Below, one piece after another: positions 54,181-61,780 of a stretch of DNA of 64,000 nt. The notes beneath the pieces are model-generated. The model made no database searches. It had not been told where the DNA came from and saw only the letters and a program-made list of their open reading frames with translations. Position 1 is the first letter of the stretch. Every line of letters starts with the position of its first letter. The position numbers and the translations under genes were made by a program. Source of the stretch: Cellulomonas sp. NTE-D12 (lineage in GTDB: Bacteria > Actinomycetota > Actinomycetes > Actinomycetales > Cellulomonadaceae). The stretch lies in contig NZ_AP026442.1 in NCBI RefSeq assembly GCF_027923705.1, forward strand, positions 3,224,001 to 3,288,000, read 5' to 3'.

Positions 54181-54921
54181 CCCCGTCAGGTACCACTCGA
54201 GGAACCGCTCCGACTGCTCGACCTCGACCCACGGCACCTGGCGGTGGTCGCCGACGTGGGCCCGCAGCGTCTTGTGCGGAGAGCCGAAGGCGTCGAACAG
54301 CGCCAGCCCGGAAGGGCGGTCCAGCTCGGGGTCGTCCCAGGAGAGGATCACCTCGACCGGGACGGTCACCTGCCGGGCGAGGGCGAGCACGGGCTCGGTG
54401 CCGAAGTACCCGCCCAGCACCGCCGCGCGGATGCGGGCGTCGGCCAGGATCAGCGGGATCCCGATGCCGGTGGCCAGTGTCAGGCCGGTGTACCCGATCG
54501 GCGCCTGAGCACCGACCTGCGGGAGCGCCTGCAGCGCGTCGACCGTCGCGCGCCACTCCGGCACGGCCCGCTCGGCGATCGAGGCGTTGAGCTCGACGAC
54601 GATCGGCGCGAGGGGCTGACCGGCCGCGCGGGCGGCCAGCATCGCGTCGACCAGGCGCTGGTCCGCGGCGCTGCGCGGACGGTCGCCGTGCCCGGGCGCG
54701 TCGATGGCCGCGACGGCGTACCCGTACGTGCCGACCAGGTGACGGGCCCGCGCCACGAGGCCCGGCGCGCGCTTGTGCAGCCCGCCGCCGTGACCCATCA
54801 GCACCAGGGCGGGGGGTGGCTCGACGGCACCGCTGGGGGTCCACAGGACCCCGGGGACGTCGTCGACGGTGAAGTCGTGCTCGTCGACGCCGTCGGCGGA
54901 CGAGGAGGTGTGCAGGTGCAT
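54169..54921 (-). CDS. Alpha/beta hydrolase, dienelactone-hydrolase-like, altered nucleophile
   Basis: A 250-residue protein with the fold elements MGHGGGLHKRAP, AAIDAPGHGDRPRS, a sheet after IGYTGLTLATGIGIP, then ILSWDDPELDRPSGLALFDA and VGDHRQVPWVE. The nucleophile elbow expected as GYxGLSMG has Thr in place of Ser (GYTGLT), so hydrolase activity may be lost or changed. Asp and His are present. The C-terminus is built from a tandem-repeat unit. It is 208 bp downstream of the LacI gene in the same direction. Confidence 0.75.
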   Translation of the reverse strand: MHLHTSSSADGVDEHDFTVDDVPGVLWTPSGAVEPPPALVLMGHGGGLHKRAPGLVARARHLVGTYGYAVAAIDAPGHGDRPRSAADQRLVDAMLAARAAGQPLAPIVVELNASIAERAVPEWRATVDALQALPQVGAQAPIGYTGLTLATGIGIPLILADARIRAAVLGGYFGTEPVLALARQVTVPVEVILSWDDPELDRPSGLALFDAFGSPHKTLRAHVGDHRQVPWVEVEQSERFLEWYLTGSGA

Positions 54922-55129
54922 GGCGGACGCCTTCCGATCAGCTGACGGAGGGCTCCCGGCGTCGAACGAGCAGGCCGGTCAGTGACGACGTGGGGAGCAC
55001 CCGTGGGACACAGCGTTCATCGGTGCTCACCCCCTCCGGTCGTCGGCCTCGCGCACAGGGTCCCGTGGGTCGGCGCGGCTGTCGACGGCATTTCCGTGCT
55101 GCGGGAGGCCTGAGCGACCTCTGGCGCGC

Positions 55130-56140
55130 TCAGCGCCGCGGCGCGGCGGTGCTGCCCCGTACGACGAGGCTGGTCGGGATCAGCTCGCTCCCGGGTGGGG
55201 TACCGCCGGCGATCGTCTCGAGCAGCACCTGCAGGCAGCGCTCCCCCAGCCGGCCGAAGTCCTGGCGGACGGTGGTCAGCGGCGGGACGAAGTGCGCGGA
55301 CCCGTCGACGTCGTCGAACCCCACCACCGACACGTCGTCCGGCACCCGCAGGCCGGCCTCCCAGAACGCCCGCAGCAGGCCGAGCGCCAGCTGGTCGTTG
55401 GCGGCGAACACCGCCGTCGGCGGCCCACCCGCCACCAGCTCCCGCCCGACGGCGTAACCGCGGTCGGCGCTCCAGTCGCCCGTGCTCGGCTCGACCGCCT
55501 CGATGCCGGCGGCCGCCAGCTCGTCGTGCCAGCCCTCGATGCGGCGGCGTGCGTCCAGCCAGTCGGTCGGGCCGGCCAGGTGCAGCACGTCCCGGTGCCC
55601 GAGGTCCAGCAGGTGCCGCACCGCCTGGCGCGCGCCGGCGTAGTGGTCCACCGCGACCGACCGCAACGGCGCAGGCAGGGCCATCGGCCCCACCATCACC
55701 ACCGGCACCGGGGAGGCGAAGGAGCGCACCGCCTCGACCGCGTCGTCGTGCGCCGCGAGCACCACGACCCCGTCGACACCCTCCGTCATGAAGTGCTCGA
55801 GCACGGACGCGACGTCGTCCGAGCTCCACGCCGGCAGCGTGGCCAGGGACACGAACAGCCCGAGCTCCCGGGCCGCGTTCTCGATCGCGATCAGCGTGCT
55901 GGTCGGCCCGAACAGCGCGGAGCCGGACGAGAGGACGCCGATGGTGCCGCTGCGACGGGTCACCAACGCCCGCGCGGCGAGGTTGGGGCGATACCCCAGT
56001 GCGGCGACCGCGTCGAGCACCCGCCGTCGGGTGGCCGGACGCACGCTGGGATGGTCGTTGAGGACCCGGGAGACGGTCTGGTGGGACACCCCGGCGAGCG
56101 CGGCGACGTCGCTCATCACGGGTGGGCGTGTGCTGGACAT
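55130..56140 (-). CDS. LacI family transcriptional regulator
   Basis: A 336-residue repressor with HTH SDVAALAGVSHQTVSRVLND, hinge LGYRPNLAARALVTRRSGTI and a periplasmic-binding-like sensor domain (GVDGVVVLAAHDD, AVFAANDQLALGLLRAFWEA, VVGFDDVDGSAHFVPPLTTV). It likely binds a sugar and controls transport or catabolic genes elsewhere; none is adjacent except the hydrolase downstream. ATG 56140. No clear LacI operator was identified in the flanks. Confidence 0.92.
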   Translation of the reverse strand: MSSTRPPVMSDVAALAGVSHQTVSRVLNDHPSVRPATRRRVLDAVAALGYRPNLAARALVTRRSGTIGVLSSGSALFGPTSTLIAIENAARELGLFVSLATLPAWSSDDVASVLEHFMTEGVDGVVVLAAHDDAVEAVRSFASPVPVVMVGPMALPAPLRSVAVDHYAGARQAVRHLLDLGHRDVLHLAGPTDWLDARRRIEGWHDELAAAGIEAVEPSTGDWSADRGYAVGRELVAGGPPTAVFAANDQLALGLLRAFWEAGLRVPDDVSVVGFDDVDGSAHFVPPLTTVRQDFGRLGERCLQVLLETIAGGTPPGSELIPTSLVVRGSTAAPRR

Positions 56141-56207
56141 CGGTCCGAATCCTCCACCCGTCGAGGCGCCCGAGGTGGCCGGACACTCCACCGACCCGCG
56201 AGACACG

Positions 56208-56246
56208 AAGGCCCCGCGCCGGCATTGGTGCTGGTCGCGGGGCCTT
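56208..56246 (-). terminator. Terminator downstream of tRNA-Thr
   Basis: AAGGCCCCGCG and CGCGGGGCCTT form an 11-bp perfect stem, 10 bp beyond the 3' end of the tRNA in its direction of transcription. A typical high-GC intrinsic terminator. Confidence 0.75.
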
Positions 56247-56255
56247 TCGGTGCTG

Positions 56256-56328
56256 AGCCGCCTGAGAGAATCGAACTCTCGACCTTCTCATTACGAGTGA
56301 GACGCTCTGCCGACTGAGCTAAGGCGGC
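56256..56328 (-). tRNA. tRNA-Thr (anticodon CGT)
   Basis: A 73-nt cloverleaf: acceptor GCCGCCT pairs with AGGCGGC, D-arm AGCTCAGTCGGCAGAGCGT, anticodon stem TCTCA/TGAGA with loop CTCGTAA, and T-arm GAGAGTTCGATTCTC. The loop gives anticodon CGU, reading ACG codons. CCA is not encoded. Confidence 0.95.
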
Positions 56329-56444
56329 GTCGTCGTGGGGTGACGCGGAGCGACCCCCGGCACGGCGAGCGGGCCCACTGTACCCGGAGCCCGGTCCGGC
56401 CTCCAAAGCGGGCCCGCGGTCGGTCGCGCCGGTCGGCGCGGGTG

Positions 56445-58037
56445 TCAGCAGCGCGTGCCGGCCTTGGGGGCCGTGCCGTCGAGGAAGTAGTCGTCCACGG
56501 CGTTCTGCACGCAGGAGTTGGACAGGCCGTACGCGCCGTGCCCCTCCCCGACGTGGGTGAGCAGGACGCCCGACGAGAGGGTCGAGGCCATCTTCTGCGC
56601 CCAGACGTAGGGCGTCGCCGGGTCGTTGGTGGTGCCGATGACGACGATCGGCGGCGCGCCCTTCGCCGAGTAGTCGGTCAGGTCCGTCGCCTGCGGCACC
56701 GGCCAGCTCGCGCAGGTGGTGCCGGAGTACGCGAAGAAGTCCCCGACGGTGGGCGCCGCCTGCTTGATGGCGGCGGCCTGCGTGCGCATGGTCGCCAGGT
56801 CCGACGAGCCGCGCGAGTCCAGGCAGTCGATGGCGGTGAACGCCTCGGTGGTGTTGGTGGTGTACCGGCCGTCGGACGCGCGGTCGTAGTACGCGTCGGC
56901 CAGCTGCAGCAGCCCGGAGCCGTCGCCCTTCACCGCGGCGGTCAGCGCCTGGGTCAGCATCGGCCAGGCCTTCTGCGAGTACAGCGGGTAGGCGATGCCG
57001 GTGAAGGCCAGCGGCGCCGTCAGCCGGCGGGAGGTGCCGGTCGGTAACGGCGTGGTGTGCGTGTGGGTCAGCAGGCCGGCGATCTCCTTCATCGCGGTGT
57101 CCACGTCGCCCGTCAGCGGACAGCCCTTCCCGCCCAGGCAGTCGGTGACGTACGCCCGCAGGGCGCTCTCGAAGCCGGCTGCCTGGCCGGCCGCGACGGC
57201 GTCGGCGTCGAGCGTCGGGTCGAGCGCCGAGTCGAGCACCATGCGGCCGACCGTCTTGGGGAACAGCGCCGCGTAGGTGGCGCCGAGCTTGGTGCCGTAC
57301 GAGTAGCCGAGGTAGTCGAGCGTCACGTCGCCGACCGCGGCCCGCACCACGTCCATGTCCTTCGCGGAGCTGATGGTGTCCACGTGCCCCAGCACGGCGC
57401 CCGTGTTCTGGGCGCACGCGGCACCGAAGTCGGCCCACGCCTTCTCCTGGGCCTGCACGCCGGCGTCGGTCGACAGGTCGAAGTCGGCGGCCACCAGCTT
57501 GTCCATCTGCGGGCCGTCGTAGCACTTCACCGGCGCCGACCGCTGCACGCCGCGGGGGTCGAAGGCCACCAGGTCGTACTCGTCGCGCACCTCGGCGCTC
57601 ACCACGGTGCCGGCCGTCTCGAGGAAGTCGACGGCCGAGGCGCCCGGTCCACCCGGGTTGACCAGGATCGACCCGACGGTGTCCGACCCCTTGGCCTTCA
57701 GCCGTGCCACGGCCAGGTCGATGGTCGGGCCGGCCGGCTGGGCCCAGTCGAGCGGGACCGTGACGGTGCCGCACTGGGCGGTCTCGCCCTGCGGCGCCGC
57801 GACGCCGGAGCAGCCCTTCCACTGCACGGTCTGCGAGTAGAACCGGGTCAGGTCCGCCGGGACCGGGGTCGCGGGCGCCGACACGCTCCGCGAGGCGTTT
57901 CCCGTGGGGCTGGTCCGGTGCTTGGCGGGGGCCGGCGTGCAGCCGGCGAGCACGAGTCCGACGACGAGCAGGGCCGATGCCGCACCGAGGCGGGTGGACC
58001 GGCGCAGGCCGGTGGACGGCCGGGCGGCGATGGGCAT
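56445..58037 (-). CDS. Secreted tripeptidyl aminopeptidase-like alpha/beta hydrolase lipoprotein
   Basis: A 530-residue exported lipoprotein (lipobox VVGLVLAGC) of the Streptomyces tripeptidyl-aminopeptidase/SlpD family. The nucleophile elbow is LDYLGYSYGTKLG, the acid is in IGTTNDPATPY and the His in VGEGHGAYGLSNSC; NPGGPGASAVDFL forms the oxyanion region. Six to eight Cys probably form disulfides. ATG 58037 lies 7 nt after a TACGGT -10 (58045-58050, minus strand), so it is probably leaderless. It removes N-terminal peptides from extracellular substrates. Confidence 0.9.
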   Translation of the reverse strand: MPIAARPSTGLRRSTRLGAASALLVVGLVLAGCTPAPAKHRTSPTGNASRSVSAPATPVPADLTRFYSQTVQWKGCSGVAAPQGETAQCGTVTVPLDWAQPAGPTIDLAVARLKAKGSDTVGSILVNPGGPGASAVDFLETAGTVVSAEVRDEYDLVAFDPRGVQRSAPVKCYDGPQMDKLVAADFDLSTDAGVQAQEKAWADFGAACAQNTGAVLGHVDTISSAKDMDVVRAAVGDVTLDYLGYSYGTKLGATYAALFPKTVGRMVLDSALDPTLDADAVAAGQAAGFESALRAYVTDCLGGKGCPLTGDVDTAMKEIAGLLTHTHTTPLPTGTSRRLTAPLAFTGIAYPLYSQKAWPMLTQALTAAVKGDGSGLLQLADAYYDRASDGRYTTNTTEAFTAIDCLDSRGSSDLATMRTQAAAIKQAAPTVGDFFAYSGTTCASWPVPQATDLTDYSAKGAPPIVVIGTTNDPATPYVWAQKMASTLSSGVLLTHVGEGHGAYGLSNSCVQNAVDDYFLDGTAPKAGTRC

Positions 58038-58168
58038 GGCGCCCACCGTAACGGTCGGTGCTGAACAGTCTTGACGGAACCCGAACACAGGGCGGACACA
58101 CCCCGAACCGAGGTCGTCGACAGTCCTCCTCGTCGGCGGGAGCGGCCCGCCCTGGTGAAGGAGTCGTC

Positions 58169-58639
58169 ATGACGCTGCCCCTCGCACGCATCGTCGGGAC
58201 CGTCGCGCTGACCGGTGCGCTCGCGCTCGGTGCCGCCGTGCCCGCCCTCGCCGACGGGACGTCCACCCCCGTCGCGACCCCGACGGCGAGCTCGTCGCCC
58301 AGCCCGTCGACGCACGTGACGGTGGACGGGAGCACGGTCACCATCACCACCGACCTGGCGACCGTCCAGGCATGGTGCACCCGCGACCACAAGGCGCAGG
58401 CCCGCCTGACGGCGCTGCAGCAGCGGATCCAGGCCGGGGCCGACACCAAGGGCTCCGTCGCCTGGCTGCGCGCCAAGGCCGCCGCGGCGGCGACCGCCGG
58501 GCACCCCGAGCAGGCGAAGCGGCTCAACGAGCGCGCCGACCGGCGCCAGGACCGGCTGCCGCAGATCGCCAACGCGCTGACCCGGCTGAAGAACGCGGAC
58601 ACCACGGTGTGCTCCGCCCTGCCCGGCGCGGGCGCATGA
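58169..58639 (+). CDS. Exported helical protein with Thr/Ser-rich linker
   Basis: A 156-residue secreted protein: signal MTLPLARIVGTVALTGALAL ending at PALADG, a Ser/Thr/Pro linker, and a helical domain with two Cys (QAWCTRDHKAQARLTALQQR and TTVCSALPG). GAAGGAG is 8 nt before the ATG. It overlaps the next gene by 4 bp. The pair precedes a two-component system, so it may be its sensor input or target; this is inference. No named family is recognised. Confidence 0.65.
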   Translation: MTLPLARIVGTVALTGALALGAAVPALADGTSTPVATPTASSSPSPSTHVTVDGSTVTITTDLATVQAWCTRDHKAQARLTALQQRIQAGADTKGSVAWLRAKAAAAATAGHPEQAKRLNERADRRQDRLPQIANALTRLKNADTTVCSALPGAGA

Positions 58640-58986
58640 GCCTGCGCCTGCGCGCGGACGCGCGCCGACGTGGCGTCGCGCTGCTGCTCACCGCGGGGCT
58701 CGTGGCCGGCCTGGCCGGCTGCGGCCTCGCGGGGCACGGCAGCGTGGGGGCCGGTGGCGGGACGACGAACGGCGCGGCCAGCGGGACGGTGGGCGGGAGC
58801 GCGGCCCGTGGCGGGTCGGCGGCCGGCAGCGCGTCCGGCGGGACGGGTGCTGCTGCCGGAGGCTCGTCCGGCGCGTCGTCGTCGCCTGCCGCGACGGACG
58901 TCGACGGGCTGCAGCAGGCTGTCGACCAGGCCGGCAGCCTCGCCGACCAGGTGGACCAGGACATGGCGGGCGACGCCTCGTCCTGA
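58636..58986 (+). CDS. Small Gly/Ser-rich lipoprotein
   Basis: A 116-residue lipoprotein: signal ending LVAGLAGC, a Gly/Ser/Ala linker of about 60 residues and a short acidic C-terminal helix (LQQAVDQAGSLADQVDQDM). Its ATG overlaps the upstream stop as ATGA. It resembles small envelope helical lipoproteins found next to two-component systems in actinobacteria; function unknown. Confidence 0.6.
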   Translation: MSLRLRADARRRGVALLLTAGLVAGLAGCGLAGHGSVGAGGGTTNGAASGTVGGSAARGGSAAGSASGGTGAAAGGSSGASSSPAATDVDGLQQAVDQAGSLADQVDQDMAGDASS

Positions 58987-59031
58987 CCCCGTCGCCCGGC
59001 ACGACGGGCGCGGCAGCCGACAGGAGGATCG

Positions 59032-59793
59032 ATGGCGCAGGGCAGCGGGCTGGTGGTGCTCGCCGAGGACGACCCGGCGGTGACCGAGCTGGTGCGCCTG
59101 TACCTGACCCGCGACGGGTTCACGGTGCAGGCCTACGCCGACGGCTCGCAGGCGCTGCAGGCCGTGCTGACCCATCGGCCCGTCGCCGTCGTGCTCGACA
59201 TCGGCCTGCCCGGCCTGGACGGCATCGAGGTGTGCCGACGGCTGCGCGCTCGCGGGGACCGCACGCCGGTGCTGTTCGTCACCGCGCGGGACGACGAGGT
59301 GGACCGGGTGCTCGGCCTCGAGCTCGGTGCCGACGACTACGTCACCAAGCCGTTCAGCCCCCGCGAGCTCGTCGCCCGCGTGCACGCGGTGCTGCGCCGG
59401 ACGCAGCCGGTGGACGCCGAGCGGCTGACGTTGGGGCCCGTGACCGTCGACGTGCCGGGCCGGCGGGTGTGGGTCTCCGACCGGCCGGTGCACCTGACCG
59501 CGACGGAGTTCGACCTGCTCACGCACCTGCTGCGCACGCCGGGGCGGGTGTGGCAGCGCGAGGAGCTGCTCGCGGCGGTCTGGGGGTACGCCGATGCCGG
59601 CAGCCGCACGGTCGACGTCCACGTCGCCCAGCTCCGCGCCAAGCTGGGCGCGGACGCGCCGCTGCGCACCGTCCGCGGGGTCGGCTACGCCGCCGACGAG
59701 GCCGCGATGGGCGCGGAGCAGGGCGGCGGCCGTGGAGGCGCTGACCCCGACGGACATGGACGCTCCGACCAGCCTGGGCGAGGCCGGCTGTGA
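59032..59793 (+). CDS. OmpR-type response regulator
   Basis: A 253-residue two-component regulator: receiver with acidic pocket LAEDDPAV, phospho-acceptor Asp56 in VVLDIGLPG and Lys106 in TKPFSP, then an OmpR/PhoB winged helix (LTATEFDLLTHLLRTPGRVW to RTVRGVGYAADE). The C-terminal 30 residues are Gly/Arg-rich. AGGAGG precedes the ATG. It is translationally coupled to the kinase gene. Confidence 0.93.
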   Translation: MAQGSGLVVLAEDDPAVTELVRLYLTRDGFTVQAYADGSQALQAVLTHRPVAVVLDIGLPGLDGIEVCRRLRARGDRTPVLFVTARDDEVDRVLGLELGADDYVTKPFSPRELVARVHAVLRRTQPVDAERLTLGPVTVDVPGRRVWVSDRPVHLTATEFDLLTHLLRTPGRVWQREELLAAVWGYADAGSRTVDVHVAQLRAKLGADAPLRTVRGVGYAADEAAMGAEQGGGRGGADPDGHGRSDQPGRGRL

Positions 59794-61070
59794 CCGGCAC
59801 GCCGGCCGATCACCGGTCTCCCGCCACCTCTCCGATGCCCCTCGCGAGCCCTGCCGACGTACCTCGCCGCGACGCCCCCCGTCGGTGGTCCGGCCACCTG
59901 AGTCTCAGCGTCCAGATGACGCTGGTGTGCGTCGCGGTGGCCCTGGTCGCGGCCGCTCTCTCCGGGGTGGCCGCCGCCCGGGCCGTCGTCCAGGAGGACC
60001 GCATCGCGGCCGCCGCGGCGGCGGCGCCCGAACCGGTCGCCACCACTCCGGCGGAGCGGGCTCGGGAGCGGGCGCGTGAACGGGCACTGGCTCGCGCCGA
60101 GGCCCGGCCGCTGCAGCGCGTGGAGCGGGCGGTGGCCATCGCCCTCGCCGTGGGGCTCGGCGTCGGCCTCCTCGCCGGCGGGGGTGCCGCCCGGTTGCTG
60201 ACCCGCCCGCTGCGCCGCACCGCCGTCGCGGCCACCGCCCTGCAGCACGGGCGACGCGACGTGAGGGTGCCGGCCGAGGGTCCCCCCGAGATCGCCGAGG
60301 TGGCCGACTCGCTCAACGCCCTGGCGGCGGCGCTGGCGACGTCCGAGGCTCGGCAGCGTCGGTTCCTGCTGTCCGTCTCGCACGAGCTGCGCACGCCGCT
60401 GACGGCCGTGCAGGGGTTCGGCGAGTCGATCGCCGACGGTGTGGTCGAGGGCGAGCAGGCCAGGGAGGCCGGACGCGTGGTGGTCGCGGAGTCGCAACGG
60501 CTGGCACGCCTGGTGGAGGACCTGCTGGCGCTGGCCCGGATGGGCGCCGACGACTTCCGGCTCGAACCCGCCACGGTGGACGTCGGTGCACTGGTGGACG
60601 ACGCGGGCCGCACCTGGTCGGCGCGGGCGGTGGCGTCCGGTGCCGTGCTCCGGGTGGAGCTGCCCGCGGTTCCGCTGGTGATCCGCACGGATCCCGGCCG
60701 GTTGCGGCAGGTGCTCGACGGCCTGGCAGCCAACGCTGTGCGGATGACCCCCGCGGGGCACCCCGTGGTGCTCGCCGCCCGTCCGCCGGTGCTGACGGAC
60801 CCGCCCGGGACTGCCGCCGTGCTGCAGGTGCGCGACGGCGGACCGGGGCTGACGGAGGCCGACCGTGCCGTCGCGTTCGAGCCGGGTGCGCTCGGGGCCC
60901 GCTACCGGGACGAGCGGCCCGTGGGCGTCGGCATCGGACTGTCCCTGGTGCACGGCCTGGTGCAGCGGCTCGGCGGCGCCATCGCCGTCGACGTCGCACC
61001 GGAGGGGGGAGCGGCGTTCACGGTCGCTCTGCCCGTGGCGGCACCGACCGGTGCGCCGTCTACGCCGTGA
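59790..61070 (+). CDS. Sensor histidine kinase
   Basis: A 426-residue kinase: two membrane helices (around 43-65 and 113-131) enclosing a short Ala/Arg-rich exported loop, a HAMP-like segment, dimerisation domain with His198 in SVSHELRTPLTAV, and an ATPase domain with N box VLDGLAANAVRMTP and G1 VRDGGPGLTEADR, ending GGAIAVDVAPEGGAAF. GTG 59790 overlaps the regulator stop (GTGA). The extracytoplasmic loop is too small for a ligand domain, so sensing is likely in the membrane or by partner proteins. Confidence 0.92.
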   Translation: MTGTPADHRSPATSPMPLASPADVPRRDAPRRWSGHLSLSVQMTLVCVAVALVAAALSGVAAARAVVQEDRIAAAAAAAPEPVATTPAERARERARERALARAEARPLQRVERAVAIALAVGLGVGLLAGGGAARLLTRPLRRTAVAATALQHGRRDVRVPAEGPPEIAEVADSLNALAAALATSEARQRRFLLSVSHELRTPLTAVQGFGESIADGVVEGEQAREAGRVVVAESQRLARLVEDLLALARMGADDFRLEPATVDVGALVDDAGRTWSARAVASGAVLRVELPAVPLVIRTDPGRLRQVLDGLAANAVRMTPAGHPVVLAARPPVLTDPPGTAAVLQVRDGGPGLTEADRAVAFEPGALGARYRDERPVGVGIGLSLVHGLVQRLGGAIAVDVAPEGGAAFTVALPVAAPTGAPSTP

Positions 61071-61731
61071 CGGGCTGCGTCCCGCCGGTGAGCAGCGGGG
61101 CGACGACCTCGTCGACGATCGACGTCACCGCCTGGGCCGACGGCGCCCGCAGGGTCGTCGTCACCTCCTGACGCAGCAGGTCGGCGGCGAGCCGCAAGGT
61201 GCGCGGCGTCACCCGGCTCGGGTCCACCTCACCCCTGCGCTCGGCGCGGCGGACCACCTCCACGACCGCGGCACCGCCACCGCCCAGCCAGTGCTCGCGC
61301 AGCGCGTACGGGGCGATGCCCGTCTCCCGGTAGAACTCCCCCATCTGGACACCGAGCAGCACCATCACGTCCGCCCGCCGGGTCATCGCGTGCAGGATCT
61401 CGAGCAGGTCGCCGCGCAGGCTGCCCGTGTCCGGTGCCGGTGCGGGGTCTCCGGCGGTGCGGTGCCGCAGAGCCGCCAGCGCCAGGTCACGTCGGGTGGA
61501 CCAGCGGCGGTAGACGACGCTGCGCGACGTGCCGGCCCGCGTGGCGACGGCATCGAAGGTCAGATCGGCATAGCCCCGCTCCACCAGCTCGGCCCACGCC
61601 GCCTCGAGCAGCGCCGCATCCAGCTGAGCGCCCCGCCGACGCCGCCGAGGCCCAGAACCGGCGTCGCGCCCGGCGTCGCGGCCGGGATCACGCCTGGAAC
61701 CGGGAGCCGGACTCTCCACGTCAAGGTCCAC
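61060..61731 (-). CDS. TetR family transcriptional regulator
   Basis: A 223-residue repressor with an Arg/Gly-rich N-terminal extension of about 30 residues and HTH LTFDAVATRAGTSRSVVYRR. The C-terminal ligand domain shows no named subfamily motif. It is convergent with the kinase gene and their ends overlap by 11 bp. An inverted repeat upstream may be its operator. The target genes are not obvious. Confidence 0.9.
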   Translation of the reverse strand: MDLDVESPAPGSRRDPGRDAGRDAGSGPRRRRRGAQLDAALLEAAWAELVERGYADLTFDAVATRAGTSRSVVYRRWSTRRDLALAALRHRTAGDPAPAPDTGSLRGDLLEILHAMTRRADVMVLLGVQMGEFYRETGIAPYALREHWLGGGGAAVVEVVRRAERRGEVDPSRVTPRTLRLAADLLRQEVTTTLRAPSAQAVTSIVDEVVAPLLTGGTQPVTA

Positions 61732-61756
61732 TCGTGCATCTTATTGCCCTCCGGTC

Positions 61757-61780
61757 CTAAGAGTCGCTGACGTCTCTTAG
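61757..61780. promoter_or_regulatory. CTAAGAG inverted repeat upstream of the TetR gene
   Basis: CTAAGAG (61757-61763) and CTCTTAG (61774-61780) are exact inverted repeats 10 bp apart, overlapping the stop of the HNH gene and lying 26 bp before the tetR start. The size and spacing fit a TetR operator. Confidence 0.55.

Noticed and set aside
56116..59757. Very long open frames on the opposite strand of known genes (for example 56116-59757 minus, 45865-48942 minus, 25270-28791 minus, 20-2182 plus)
   Set aside because: They are Arg/His/Gln-rich translations of the antisense frames of clear genes, an artefact of very high GC where stop codons are rare. None shows a motif or a ribosome-binding site.
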